This document shows, piece after piece, positions 11,515-23,222 of a DNA stretch of 64,000 nucleotides. The notes beneath the pieces were generated by a model that ran no database searches, was not told where the DNA came from, and was given only the letters and a program-made list of their open reading frames with translations. The position numbers and the translations under genes are program-made. The stretch is from Myrica gale. Taxonomy: Eukaryota; Streptophyta; Magnoliopsida; Fagales; Myricaceae. Each line of letters starts with the position of its first letter. Position 1 is the stretch's first letter. The stretch lies in NCBI GenBank assembly GCA_963930655.1, contig OZ005619.1, forward strand, positions 19,553,752-19,617,751. Direction: 5' to 3'.

Positions 11515-14500
11515 ATGGCTGCCATTGACCCGTCACCATCTTTGCAGATTTTAGGTACCTAATTACAGTTTTTTATTGTCTCAGTTGTAAATTATTTCTC
11601 TCTCTCATTTTTCTTCCTCCTCTCCCAGTCCGGGGACCAGAAGGGGCTTCACTCTGGAATGGACCCCCATTCAGCAATGGTCAACCTGGTATCAAGATTG
11701 AAAAGGTTCCTTGCACGAGTACAAAATTCAGTGAAGATGGATCCAGACTCATGGTTATGAAAGCAGACTCTGTCATTGCCATATATAATTCCAGCACCTC
11801 CAAAGAAATCAGATCTTTTCAATTGCCCAATGTTGCTGCAGCCACCTTGTCCCCATGTGGGAATTTTCTCCAGACCTTTCAGAAGTCCACAACACCACAG
11901 GAAAAAAATATCATCTTATGGCGTACTGAGACTGGTGATCCAGTTTATCATCAGTTCCAAAAGAACATGACAACCACCACATGGTAAATCTTGTAATTTC
12001 TGAGGCCTCATAATTTGGTAAAATTGAAATTTTTTGGTCTCATTGTAAACAGGTTTTAGCATGCAAGGTGATTTTGATAGCAGGCAAGATGATATTATTT
12101 ATGCACCTCATAGAGCATTTAATCTCACTTTCCTGGCAAATCAGAGTCTATGCATGTTTTCAATTCAGTTTTTTTTTTCTTTTTCGTTTCCAGTAACATC
12201 AATTGTTGAATTTTCTTCCCTTCAGGCCCTCAATTCGTTTTAGCTCTGATGAAGCTGTTGCATGTCGACTGGCAACTAATGAGATTCAATTTTTTGATGC
12301 TCGGAATTTCTCCAAAGGAGTTGTCTATCGGCTAAGAGTCGCTGGAGTAGCTGCATTTGAACTTTCCAAGGCACCTGGGTCCCATGTGGCAACATTTGTT
12401 CCAGAATCTAAGGTTTGTGCTCCACAGGCCCAGGCTGACTTTAGGGCTAGGTTTCCTTCTTGCGTATCAGAAACTGATAACTTGGAATAATGTGAGGATG
12501 TTGGGTGCAGTTTAATTATGCCCTAAGTGTATATTATTCTACATAGCTTCCGTTGTTTTGCAATTTTCATGACGAAGTAGTTATAAGATACCTGTTATGC
12601 ACCCTACAAACCATGAACCTACTCGTGCATCCCAGTTTGTGATATACATTCCAGTCTTCCAAAACTAGCGACTTAATGTATTGTGCTTGTACCCCCTTGT
12701 TGAATAAAGAAGGGATATTGGGTAAAATTTCTTACAGCTAATTTGTACTTAAAGGGAAAGGTAAAGAATGAAAAAGAGATATATACTTCTCATTCCTTGA
12801 TTTTATGTTTTTATACCAGATCCTCGCAACCGACAATTGAGAAAATACTCGATAATTTGCTGGACCCATGTGTTTAGTTAAGGTTTGGCTGAATTGGTTA
12901 TTTTGGAATCTTGTGAATGAGCAGGTCAGAATTTAAGAAATCTTTTAGATGCAGAAAATTTTGAAATTGGAGCAGTGTGAGTCTTGATAGAGATATGTAA
13001 GAACGTAATACGCGAAGGAGCTTCATACATAGGACAGTAGTTGATTGATTTGCTAACATATGCAGTGTATGGAGGTTCAGCAGCTCTGGTTGGTGGCCTA
13101 GGATGCAGTTAAGCTAGAGTCAGATCTGATTTCATTTTCTGCTTTCATAGCAAGCGTCTAGGAGTAGGGTTGATAGTCAAGTTTCATATTAGTTTGTTAC
13201 AAAGTTAAATTCTCTCCCAATGTAGGGGGTTCCTGCCAGTGTCCAGATATTTGCTTGTGAAAAGGATTCACAGAGCCAACCTATTGCTCGTCGGAGTTTT
13301 TTCCGATGTTCAACTGTGCAACTTAAGTGGAATCGTGGATCTTCTGGGCTTCTAGTGGTGGTGCAGTCAGATGTTGATAAAACCAACCAAAGTTACTATG
13401 GAGAAACAAAGCTCAACTACTTGACAACAGATGGGACCTATGAAGGGCTCGTGTCTCTTCGTATGTTCTGAATTTTACTGGAAGGTAAATATTGGTTCTG
13501 ACCGCCTGCAAGCAACTGATTGTTGACTAAACTGCAGGTAAAGAGGGCCCTGTTCATGATGTTCAGTGGTCTTACTCTGGTTCAGAATTTGCTGTCGTTT
13601 ATGGATGTATCCTTTTTCTGCCACATTACTCATTTCAGAAATACAACTCCTGACATAAGCAGAGGTCTTTAATGGTGAAAGAAATAATGTTGCATTTATT
13701 CAGATAGGTATAGCAAAGAGGCCGTATCTTCAATTTCTGCAACATAGTTTAACAAACATTTATGTGTGGTATGATGGAGATTAGAAGGTTTTGTGGGACC
13801 AAATCAATTCATAAATCTCTGGATTGTGAAAACACTGGATTTTTAAGTTTTCACGTTTTAATCATAGTTGTTTATTATGATTGTCATTATCATTATTTTG
13901 CAAGATCTGATGGGACAACAATAATGTCCAGAGTAGGGATCCTCCACTGGTGGGTCCTCAATGACTGAGCATCTTCTGGTTCTGTAGAGTCAATTGTATG
14001 GTCCAAGGTTTTCGAATTCCAGAAAAGTTTTTCCTTTTTTCTAAAGGATGCTTATGCCATGCATTTTTGTGTGGGAATTTTAGTGTAATTTAAATGTAAT
14101 TGGTTGTTTTGGGTCCATATGTTATTATGTTCTGCTATCACCTATTTTTGAATTTTTTTTTTCTTTTTCCAGTTGTTGGCATGATTATTGTGCTGCACCT
14201 TAACTAATTTCAGTTATGCCTGCTAGAGCAACTGTGTTTGACAAGAAGTGTAATCCTCTACTTGAGCTCAGAACAGGACCTTACAACACTATCCGGTGGA
14301 ATCCTAAAGGAAATTGTATCCTCCAATGGGAATAAATTTGAGCACATGCCATTTCAGAACATCAAATTTATATCATCTGTTTTCTGGGTGGCAGAAAAAC
14401 TCATTCTTTCTTCGACCATGCACATCTGTCTTGAAGAAAAGAATCGTGCATCTCGAATTTGTGACCTTAATTCTCTATCTTGCAGTTCTATGTTTGGCAG

Positions 14501-16716
14501 GTTTCGGTAACTTACCTGGTGATATGGTATGCCATATTAGATACTTTTGCTTTCTGTTGTTACCTCTTTTAAAAGGGACTAAATACCCAGTGTCGGCCCC
14601 CAGGGTGGCAATCCTTGGAGGCATGGGTTGGATGTGGTCTGATCCTTCGGTATTTTTTGTTTGAAGTGGCTACTCTCAAGACTCAAAAACACACACTTAT
14701 GCTAGACATCCCAAGAATTTTATCACAGCACCAGACAAATAGCTCCTTACCTTATTTGTATTATATGATTTTGGAAGTAGTTCATATTGCTATTTACCAT
14801 GACTTATGACTCATCCTTCCAAAATAACAGCGATCATGATTTCTTCGCTGTACCTGGAAAAATTGTTGATCGACATAATCAGTTCTGTAAGAAAATATGG
14901 TTCGTTAATAGGTACTTCATGTGCTTGGTCAATAATCTTTTGCCAGGCCTTTTGCGTTCTGTTTTTTCTCTAGGGAGGAAGGAATGCTAGAACTTGGCAC
15001 TTGTTACAAGTCTTTTTGTGGAGATTTCAGAAGCTGAGGTGAAAGTATTACCATGATTGGTATTGTTGGGATTTTATCATTAGTGGAAACTATGATATTT
15101 GAGAATTGAGGATCTATACCTAGGACTTTCTCTTGCTTATTTCTTGCTTTTTGGAACTTTTTCGACTTGTTCCCAAAGTCTTTGGATTAGGTTCTCACTA
15201 ATGGAAAAGTTGAAGGGAAAGAAAGGTTGAAAATTAAGAGAACTGCCTCTATATGCACCCCCATACTCATGCATCCAAAATTTCAGCGGACCTCATCATA
15301 TATTGGTCCTCATATCTGCAGTTCACTTTTGTATTTGTTTACCCTGTAGGTATTCTGGGACCACGTAGGGAAAAAGCAGCTTGGAACAACTAAGGCTGAA
15401 TGGTCTGTTTCAAGTGAATGGTCCCCAGATGGACGCTATTTCATGACTGCAACAACAGCTCCAAGACTACAAGTTGATAACGGGTAAGCCTTTTTGTCAA
15501 ACTGTGGCCCATTGTGTGGTTAGGATGGGGATAAGTAGGTGATAGGTACATCTCACTGAATGGAGAGTACTGAGGCATCTTTGCACATCTTGATCTGGAA
15601 CTGTAACTAGAAATGCTTAAACCCTATTTTGGTTGATTGAGGGTACATTTTTAAAGTAATTTTCTGTTCTTGATCTTCAATACCATTCAGATGGCCCACC
15701 TTTCATCGATTTGATTCATGGACTATGAATTTATATCAGAAAAATGGAATATCCTCTTTGATTGATTACCCTTTCAAGTTCACAACATATATACATTCCT
15801 TAATACTGATGAAAATTTTTATATTCTGTGCAATATTCTAGGTTGGTTGAATTCAGCCAGTTTTTGTGATTCTGAGTAACATACTCTGATGATTTTTTTT
15901 GCAATCTGTTTGCTTTTATGAAGAGTCAAAATTTTTCACTTCAATGGATCCTTGTACTTCAAGAAGATGTTTGACAAGTTGTACCAGGTCAGGATTCATT
16001 GTGACCCTTCTTTAAATGTGCTTTTATCAGCTTAGCTTATGCACTTGGATTTTCTGAGGAAACCATCTCTACAGGTTGATTGGAAACCAGAGTCACCCGA
16101 TAGTTATCCTGAAATTGTTGACCTCGTCAAGTCTATTGACTGTTTAAAGGTCGAAGAAACCAAACCACAAGGTTCTGCCTTGTACTTTGTGTTCTGAGTC
16201 TCAAATTGCCTTCGGACTATTTCACTTCTATTTTTTATTTTCTTACCAAATAGCCTGGAAAAATCTCAGGACAAGGGTCAAAATCTTCCCACTCCCAGAC
16301 CTCCACAAAAACCACCTCCAACAACCCTTCTGTGCAGAAGCCAGCAGCCCCTTCTGTGCAGAAGCCAGCAGCATATCGCCCACCACATGCTAAGAATGCA
16401 GCTGCCATTCAGGCAGAGGTATACATTATCAACATCTGATTTATTTATATTTGCGTAGATAGTTTCTTTATGTGGTTTGAGTAATTGACAATTTTGTGAT
16501 GCAGCTGCTTGGGGAGAGTCCTAAAGAGTAAGTTCATTTCTCATCTGTTAGGTTCATGGTTTGGATTCTTATAGTGCTGATTCCACTGTCAAATGCTCAT
16601 CAGTTTGTTGATTAATTAGATCAATGAGCAAGAATTCTCTGCGGAACAAGAAAAAACGGGAAAAACAGAAGGAGAAAAGGGCTGGTGAGGGCGCTGAGGC
16701 TGCCAATGATTCATGA
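11515..16716 (+). CDS. EIF2A: Eukaryotic translation initiation factor 2A (eIF2A)
   Basis: Thirteen coding exons: 11515-11554, 11629-11983, 12226-12412, 13226-13460, 13538-13606, 14214-14315, 14486-14526, 15350-15483, 15924-15987, 16075-16149, 16254-16418, 16505-16527, 16620-16716 (1587 bp, 528 aa). eIF2A is a cytosolic WD-repeat factor that binds the 40S subunit and can deliver initiator tRNA without eIF2, mainly in alternative initiation. The long N-terminal beta-propeller shows the family motifs RGPEGASLWNGPP near the start, ATLSPCGNFLQTF, DVQWSYSGSEFAVVYGFMP, TIRWNPKG, LAGFGNLPGDMVFWD and SEWSPDGRYFMTATTAPRL. A linker with PSVQKPAA repeated twice leads to the conserved tail YRPPHAKNAAAIQAELLGE and a basic C-terminus. 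Length is close to the roughly 510-590 aa of the family. The donor of exon 10 was chosen at 16149 because only this keeps the frame. The start is the first ATG in frame and gives the usual N-terminus. Confidence 0.93.
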
Positions 16717-18298
16717 TTAAATGTAGGAGTGTTGTCAAGTTGCTTCTTAATCGATCAGCCACAATTGATGCACCCGAATATGACTTTGAGGCTTCTGCTA
16801 TGAATTTCCTGCAGTTGACCTTCTTGAGCCGGTTTCAGCATATAGCTGTTCCTCCAGTGAGATTTCGGCTTTGCATTTGGTAAAAAAATTTGAGGTGGTT
16901 GAAATTAAAGCATTCAACCGTAAGCATGTAACTTATTATCAGATGCTGAATGTCATGCTTTGGTTCTTTTACTGGAGAATATGATGAGAAAAGGAGAACT
17001 AGGAATGCTGTATTGCAAGATCTGTAACATTATACAATAGATGGTAGATCTAATTCTTTCCTGCAGTGCCAGAAGTCAGTAGATATTTCAAGCTAGAGCT
17101 GCACCGATAAATGATGGTCCTCAATAGGAGATTGTGGTTTCTTACGGTTAGAAATGACTACTTTGTACCTGTGGTTGTCTTGCCTCTCCATGTCTATAAA
17201 AATTTGAGGAAGGAAATCGAGCAAGTTCCTCTCCGGTGCTTTAGATTATGACCTAGGAGTCGCTAATCAGGCAGGTTAGAACATTGTCGGACACTCACAA
17301 GGGCGCAATGCATGTTCGAGGGGTGGAGGACTGAATAATGTTGACTTTGCTCCATCTCTTTTGTTTTTCAAGCTTGTTGCTTACCTCTTCGGCTGAGCCA
17401 AGTGCAGGGAGGGCGAATTCCTTCTGCTCATGGTTGTACATTGCAAAAAGATAGTCCTCGACCTCATCTGCTTTCATCAAAACAGGGCTCTAAAGGTGTT
17501 CTTTGTCAGAGACGGGTCCTTTGTCAACCTAAAAGGCAAGATCACTTTTTTTTGGGTAATTAATGGGGGGAATGTTCTTGAATTCGATATAGATAGAATT
17601 GTACAAAGTTTGAGATGAAAAATATTTCCCTTTAGTTCACAACTCATACAGTTAGGAAAATTTTACATGATAGCTTTTGCAATATGCGTCAAACAAATGG
17701 TGTGCACCTGGCTACTCTTTTTTTCTTTTGCCTCGAGCAAGAGGGTGGGTTGGAAGAACCTGAGAAAACCGGAAGAGCCTACAAACGATAGCCTAATGTA
17801 AGAGTAGTTAGAAAAAAAAAAGATGCCTAATGCAAGAGTACTCCGGATTTACTAAATGTTCAATTAGAGAGCCTAACTGCATGTAAACTAGGTTTCCTTT
17901 TACCCGTCATAAAGATTCAAATATAGAAGCCTAGAAATACAAACAGCATCATTAGCCAAGAAAAGACGCCTGAGCTTCAGTTATCCATTACCATATCCAT
18001 AGGAAGCAAACACCATGTCTTTCTCAGATTGACACGATTCTTGTGATGAGTACATTTTCGGATTACAAGAAACATGAATACCCAACTGCACGTCATTATT
18101 CAGATCAAAACAAAAGCGGGTAGATGCCATAAAATAATTCCAACAGTGGTTACAGTATCTAAAGTGTTTAGCCAGATGGCACAAGGTATCACGACCATTG
18201 AACGACTAGAAGTGATGGTTCCACTAGGCCTGTACTTGTGGTTAAAGGAAAATAATGACACCAAAAGATGCCCCCTCAGAGGGCACTTTTCTTGTGCC
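16717..18298. other. Convergent spacer between eIF2A and mL43
   Basis: Holds the 3' UTR of eIF2A (about 16717-17050) and, on the other strand, the 3' UTR of mL43 near 18298. A 61-codon frame on the minus strand at 17295-17480 reads like protein but has no recognised domain. A tail-only insertion sits at 17807. Confidence 0.5.
17807..17824 (+). mobile_element. Tail-only retroposon insertion, 18 bp
   Basis: GTTAGAAAAAAAAAAGAT is flanked by GCCTAATGTAAGAGTA (17791-17806) and GCCTAATGCAAGAGTA (17825-17840), a 16-bp duplication with one difference. The insert resembles the one at 57029-57045; both read TTAG then poly(A). Confidence 0.65.
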
Positions 18299-20323
18299 TC
18301 AAAATTTTACACCAGTTGTCCACGTACCCTGCACACTAGGGTGTTTGGTTACATGTCTTGTCTTCAGTTTCACCACCTTTCGTCCCAATGCATTCCTTAA
18401 CCTGGTTGCGTGTAGAAGGATGTCTTCTTGATCCAGATTCTTCACACAGATCACCCGTTCGTTTTTGTTCCCTACATTTGGCACAAGAAATCCTTGTTTA
18501 AACTCTAGAAGGCGTTTTTAAAGTCATCTAGCATGAGAGAGAGGAAGAGAGAAATAGGTAAAGAGGGAGGGAGGGCCTTACGAAAAAAGCCTTTCAAATG
18601 TGGATGCTGACCACGAATGAGTTCAGTAACAACTTCTAGCTGAGGATTTTTCTCTCTAAATGCTGGTAGATGTGACTCCATAAATGCCCTGCCATATTGA
18701 TTGCTTAAATGTCAATCCTTGGATTAGAACATAGAACAAAAACACTACTTTACAATATTAATATTCCAGTGCTCAGACAAGACCACAGCTTCTGATGAAT
18801 TTGGGCTAGCACAAGCCTACAATGCCATATACAGTGTAAAAATAGATGATGTTCAGAATCCACTTTCTTTGGATCAAACGAACTCTCTTCCAGTCCAGTT
18901 TTATCTTTCGGAGATTTTTACCCACGAGTCATGTCAGAACCTAGATATTACTATTCTTCTCAATTGTTTGTAGCAGAATTATTCCTAGATGGACACCAAA
19001 AAGTAGTCCGGAAAAAAAAAACTACACTACCAAAAATAGACAGAAGAAAAAAAAAACAATTACAAAACACAGCGAATTTTGCTCCCATCAGCAGTTCATA
19101 CAGAACTTGCATAAACAGCACAGCCAACTGAAACAAGAGAAAAAAACAAGAGAGCATGACATAAAGAATTCAACTATTTATATACATTATACATCTTGAT
19201 ATTGCGTCCAAGCACCATAAAGAGCTGCATGCTTCAAAAATAACAGGGGCACTCCAGTATTAGCAACTTTTTTGAGATAGATCTGACTAGCATCTGAATG
19301 GATGCCATTTCAGAGCTGACACCCAAGCTAGCTTCTTTCTCTTTATCACTACCCTATCACTGAACATAAACTCTACTAGAGCAAGGAAAATGGCTAAGAT
19401 TGCTGAGTACTGTAAATAAGTACTACATTCATTATGCCATCAATTTTCAGTATCTTGTCACCGAACTATAATGTAATGAAGCCAGAAAAAAAATGCCCAG
19501 GGGTGATCTAAAAGAAAAGGCCAGTGCTTAAATAACAAGTACTGCTTATAAAGCCATGAATTCCCAGAAGTATGCAGCAAAGCACATAAGGAAGTTATTG
19601 GAAAATCATACAAAAGCTAAGGGCTCTGAGCTCTGCAGTCCTCATAACTCAAGGAAAAAGGAAAGAACAACTGTAACTTACTCTGCCCGTAGTACGTTAC
19701 TCTTTTGTCCTAGTTAAAAGGTCTAATGTGACCCCCAAGGGTTTGGTGTGGTGGTAAGGCTTCGGCTTGAGTTCTAACATGTCCCAAGTTCGAGCCCCAA
19801 CATCCCCATTATCGCCCTTGACTTATCTGCTCCCTGGGTTGTGGGGTCGGTCCAGTGGGCCGGGGTTTGTACTTCAGGGTTGGGCCAAAAGGGTCCGGCT
19901 TTGGGGAATTTCCTCGTCATCAAAAAAAAAAAAGGTCTAATGTGCAATAACTGAACCACCAAGTGGTCAATTACAATCATCCATTTGATCTGGAAGCCAT
20001 ACAAGGTACATACCATAAACTACCTCTCCCAGAATCAGTCTAGCAACTCGTAACAAATGGTACAAGGCCAATTGTTAACAAGTATATTGAAGAATCACTT
20101 ACAAATGAATCGCAGCTCCCTTTTAAAATGATAATTCAAGAAAAACTAAAGCATCTCAATCCATTCTTCGGTTCAATCAGCTTCTCCAAAGAAATAAACT
20201 GTCAACAATTAACAATATCAAATGATCAGCTTATAAAGCATACCTTATGCCCTTACTGCTTCCCCCCCAATCACAATAGTTCACAATCAGCTTTTGAAGC
20301 TGCCATACACCTCTCAAAGCCAT
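18299..20323 (-). CDS. Mitochondrial large ribosomal subunit protein mL43
   Basis: Three coding exons on the minus strand: 20244-20323, 18582-18688 and 18299-18471 (360 bp, 119 aa). The protein belongs to the L51/S25/CI-B8 thioredoxin-like fold family and is a component of the mitochondrial 54S/39S subunit. The sequence begins MALRGVWQLQKLIVNYCDW, continues FMESHLPAFREKNPQLEVV and GQHPHLKGFFRNKNERV, and ends RHVTKHPSVQGTWTTGVKF. This is almost residue-for-residue the pattern remembered for the Arabidopsis protein (At3g59650), also 119 aa. Intron 1 is 1.55 kb and carries a SINE; intron 2 is short. A further 5' UTR intron is likely upstream (donor-like GAAGGTTAG near 20693). No lesions seen. 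Confidence 0.93.
19731..19929 (+). mobile_element. SINE, tRNA-derived, with target duplication
   Basis: About 200 bp flanked by perfect 15-bp copies of AAAAGGTCTAATGTG (19716-19730 and 19930-19944). The head carries RNA polymerase III promoter boxes: A-like TGGTGGTAAGGC and B-like GTTCGAGCCCC. It ends CTCGTCATC followed by poly(A). The body is GC-rich, unlike the intron around it. It lies inside intron 1 of mL43, in the antisense direction to the gene. Confidence 0.88.
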
Positions 20324-20905
20324 CTGCATTCAAATGCAATGAATTAACGAGGGACATCAAGTATTAATAAAAGCAACAGAAATGAAAAATCTAAGCAATT
20401 CAATATATTTCTATGAGCACATCAACATTTTATTCTCCCCGTTCAATCTACTACGTATTTTGACTTAGAAAGTGAGGCGTAGGAGATTTAATTCTCCCAT
20501 AAATAAAAATATCCGGCTCATCCACGAGGTTTTGCTACGAACCACTTAATAGATTCAACAACGATTTCGACAGTGTCGTCTCCGTTTGGTAGCCGAGGAA
20601 ACGCAGTAAAAGTAAATGAGTATCAATTCGTCCATTTCCTCTGTTTCCGAGAGTAAATTGAAGAGGACAGTTGAAGAGTGAATATGAACTAACCTTCAAC
20701 GATTCCAAATGAATTCGAGCGTTGCTATTCGTTCCTCCGTTTTTTCGCCGAGAAGAACCAACGAAGCTCGGAGTGTGTAAAGGAAGGGTTTGGCTGAAAA
20801 ACCCCCGTCCCATTGCGACTGCTAAAGAAGGGGGCATTTTGGGTATTTTACCCTGCTGGTGATCGTCATTATTCGTACCGATCAGACCCAATCGTTTGAG
20901 CCAGT

Positions 20906-20969
20906 TGGGCCGGATCCTTTGCCCCCCTATAGCTATGTTCTACTCTTATCAGATTTGTCTTGTGGCCCA
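20906..20969 (-). promoter_or_regulatory. Site II motifs upstream of mL43
   Basis: TGGGCC at 20906-20911 and GGCCCA at 20964-20969 lie about 600 bp before the mL43 start codon and probably close to its transcription start, since a 5' UTR intron is likely. Site II elements are typical of nuclear genes for plant mitochondrial and ribosomal proteins. Function here is inferred. Confidence 0.5.
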
Positions 20970-21049
20970 ATATTCACCTGACATATGAGTAGTTCGTTGT
21001 GCTCATTTACTTCGAGCCCTCATTGCCTTGGATCTCTTCGTTGTTGAGG

Positions 21050-21595
21050 GCATGTTTGTTTGACTAAAAATTTTAAAATTTAAATTTTTAACAATATTTT
21101 AAGGCTGAACAACTGAATTTTGGTCCGAAAACCGGACCGAATATTCTGTCCTACTAAATGCGGTCTGGTCAATTTTTTAAAAAAAATTTAGGTTAATTTG
21201 AAAGGGAGAAGGACATATAAAAATGTAAAGTTTTAGTTTAGATTAAACGTAAACGTTTTAAGTTTATAATTTGTATTAAAAATTATAAAAAAATATTTTT
21301 TTTATTTATATTAATAAATGCAGTCATGTCCGGTTCGAACCGCATTTAATAAAAAAGAGGACCGGACCGGATCGAACCACATTTTAAAAAATAGGATTGG
21401 ACCGCAAATCCGGTCCGGTTGTGTGCAGCTCTACATTATTCCTACACGCATATCAATACAACTCAACATTACCTTTTTTATACACATCAATACAATTCAA
21501 CAATTTTTACACGCATGCCAATAAAATTCAAACATCACCTAAATATTCATTTTCTTATAATTCAACAAATTTTCTCAAAACGAACATGTCCGAGG
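21050..21595. mobile_element. MITE, family C, split by a hAT-like element
   Basis: The left part (21050-21099) and right part (21434-21595) together match the uninterrupted copy at 5073-5256. The ends are GGCATGTTTGTTTGAC and CAAAACGAACATGTCC, near-inverted repeats. A 334-bp insertion lies between them. Confidence 0.7.
21100..21433. mobile_element. hAT-like non-autonomous element nested in a MITE
   Basis: Ends TAAGGCTGAACAACTG and CCGGTTGTGTGCAGCTCTA are imperfect inverted repeats of the type TAGRGCTGNNCAA, with GGTCCG/CGGACC-rich zones next to them. Flanks CAATATTT (21092-21099) and CATTATTC (21434-21441) are an aged 8-bp duplication; the uninterrupted MITE at 5073 has CATTATTT at this point. 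No transposase is encoded. Confidence 0.7.
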
Positions 21596-21610
21596 CTCCC
21601 AAAGTAGTAC

Positions 21611-21975
21611 CCCAATGGTAAAAAGACTAATAGAAAACCATCACTTTGTGAATATGAGGTTGTGGGTTTAAATCTTATTGGCCCAACGGTAAAGGACTAA
21701 TAAAAAATGATCACTTTGTGAATTTGAAGTTGTGGGTTTAGATCTTAGTGGACCAATGGTGAAGGACTAATCGAAAACAAATCACTATGTGAATTCGAGG
21801 TTGTGGGTTTAAATATATTTAAATCTTAGTAGCCCAATGGTAAAGAACTAATCGAAAATAATCACTTTGTGAATTTGAAGTTGTGGATTTAAATCATAGT
21901 ACCCCCCAATGGTAAAGGACTAATAGAAAACGATCAGTATGTAAATTCGAGGTTGTGGGTTTAAATCTTACCAAG
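21611..21975 (+). repeat. Tandem array, five units of about 70 bp with tRNA-like boxes
   Basis: Units begin near 21611, 21682, 21752, 21833 and 21905. Each starts (C)CCAATGGTAAAGGACTAAT, has ATCACTTTGTGAATT in the middle, and ends GTTGTGGGTTTAAATCTTA. The third unit carries a small extra ATATTTAAAT. TGGTAAAGGAC and GGGTTTAAATC resemble the A and B boxes of pol III promoters and of SINE heads. No cloverleaf of a working tRNA is apparent. Confidence 0.75.
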
Positions 21976-22528
21976 CTCCACTATTGCGTGAAGTCCCATA
22001 CAAAGCCGAAGAAATGATAACACCGACATCCCCTTTTAATGCTAGAAAAAAAAAATTCTCTTCACTGAGAATTTGGATACCGAAAACATTTTCCCTTTAA
22101 CATTGACTTTCATATTAGCCCTTACTTGTGTCCATTTTCTAAGCGTCAATTAAGTATTATTTGAAACCAACCGAACATAATTTGATATATACGATTCAAT
22201 TTCTTCCACATATCTTATAGGAAAAACCAAAAACACAGCCACCTCATTTATAGGCCAGTTTCCTAAAATGGGGGAACAAAAAGTGTGCCGCTAATAACAG
22301 ATTTCATGTTGAATTGAGGCTTCTTTTAGCAATACAGTCAAAACACATTAATTAATGCTTGCTTCGGACTCCTCGGACACTTCCTCTTGAAATATTATAC
22401 CTATCTCGAAGTATTCTAGTATACATATCATATCAAAATTCGAATGGCACAACATTAACTTGATACATGATCGGACAGCACCATAAGATCAACAACAAAG
22501 AAAAAAACTCGAAACAAACAAACGGTAT

Positions 22529-23174
22529 CTAGCTCTTGAATCTGATGCTCCGACTGGTTCCTACGTTAATTCCGGAGGCCTCTCCACCATAAGGACCAGC
22601 AGGTTTCTTGATCTCCTGCACCTGCCCTTTCCGACGATTTACTTTCTTCTTGTGTTGTTCCTGCGCATTCAGAGTGTGGAGGGTGAGAGGAGAGAGCACG
22701 AATAGCAAGTCCAGAGGATAACAAGATTTGTTATACCCAAGCAAAGAGTTTCTGGCATAATACCTTGTATTTCTTCCTTGGATTTTTGATCTGCTTCTTT
22801 CGATTACGAGTCAGCCCCCGATTCTTCTCTATCTGTGGCAAATTTGGCACAAAATACATTACAAGCGTCCAGAGATGGTCATTCACAGTGAAAATCTATG
22901 AAGGTGGTCCAAATAGGAGTGTGCTCACCTGATATGTGATCAGACGTTTTCCATCTACGGTTTCAGGCAAAGATGGGACGACTGCTGATGTTGTCCTGCA
23001 GAAGTAAAAGCATGTTTTAGAAGACGAAACCGCCAGAATCAGGGAAAAATCGAAGAACGATGCTCAAGGCAATTTAAGGATTCAATTGGCACTAAGAAAC
23101 CATCAAAATTCTGAGGCACAATAATGATGATACAACAATACTAATTACTGCGAGACATGCACAAGAATATATCA

Positions 23175-23222
<48 letters not shown>

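Noticed and set aside
17295..17480. 61-codon minus-strand frame between eIF2A and mL43
   Set aside because: Protein-like but short, with no domain or transcript signals; it could be chance.
19731..19929. Possible tRNA gene
   Set aside because: It has pol III boxes but a 200-bp body, poly(A) and target duplications, so it is a SINE.
21611..21975. Cluster of tRNA genes
   Set aside because: Box-like motifs are degenerate and no acceptor or anticodon stems can be drawn with confidence.
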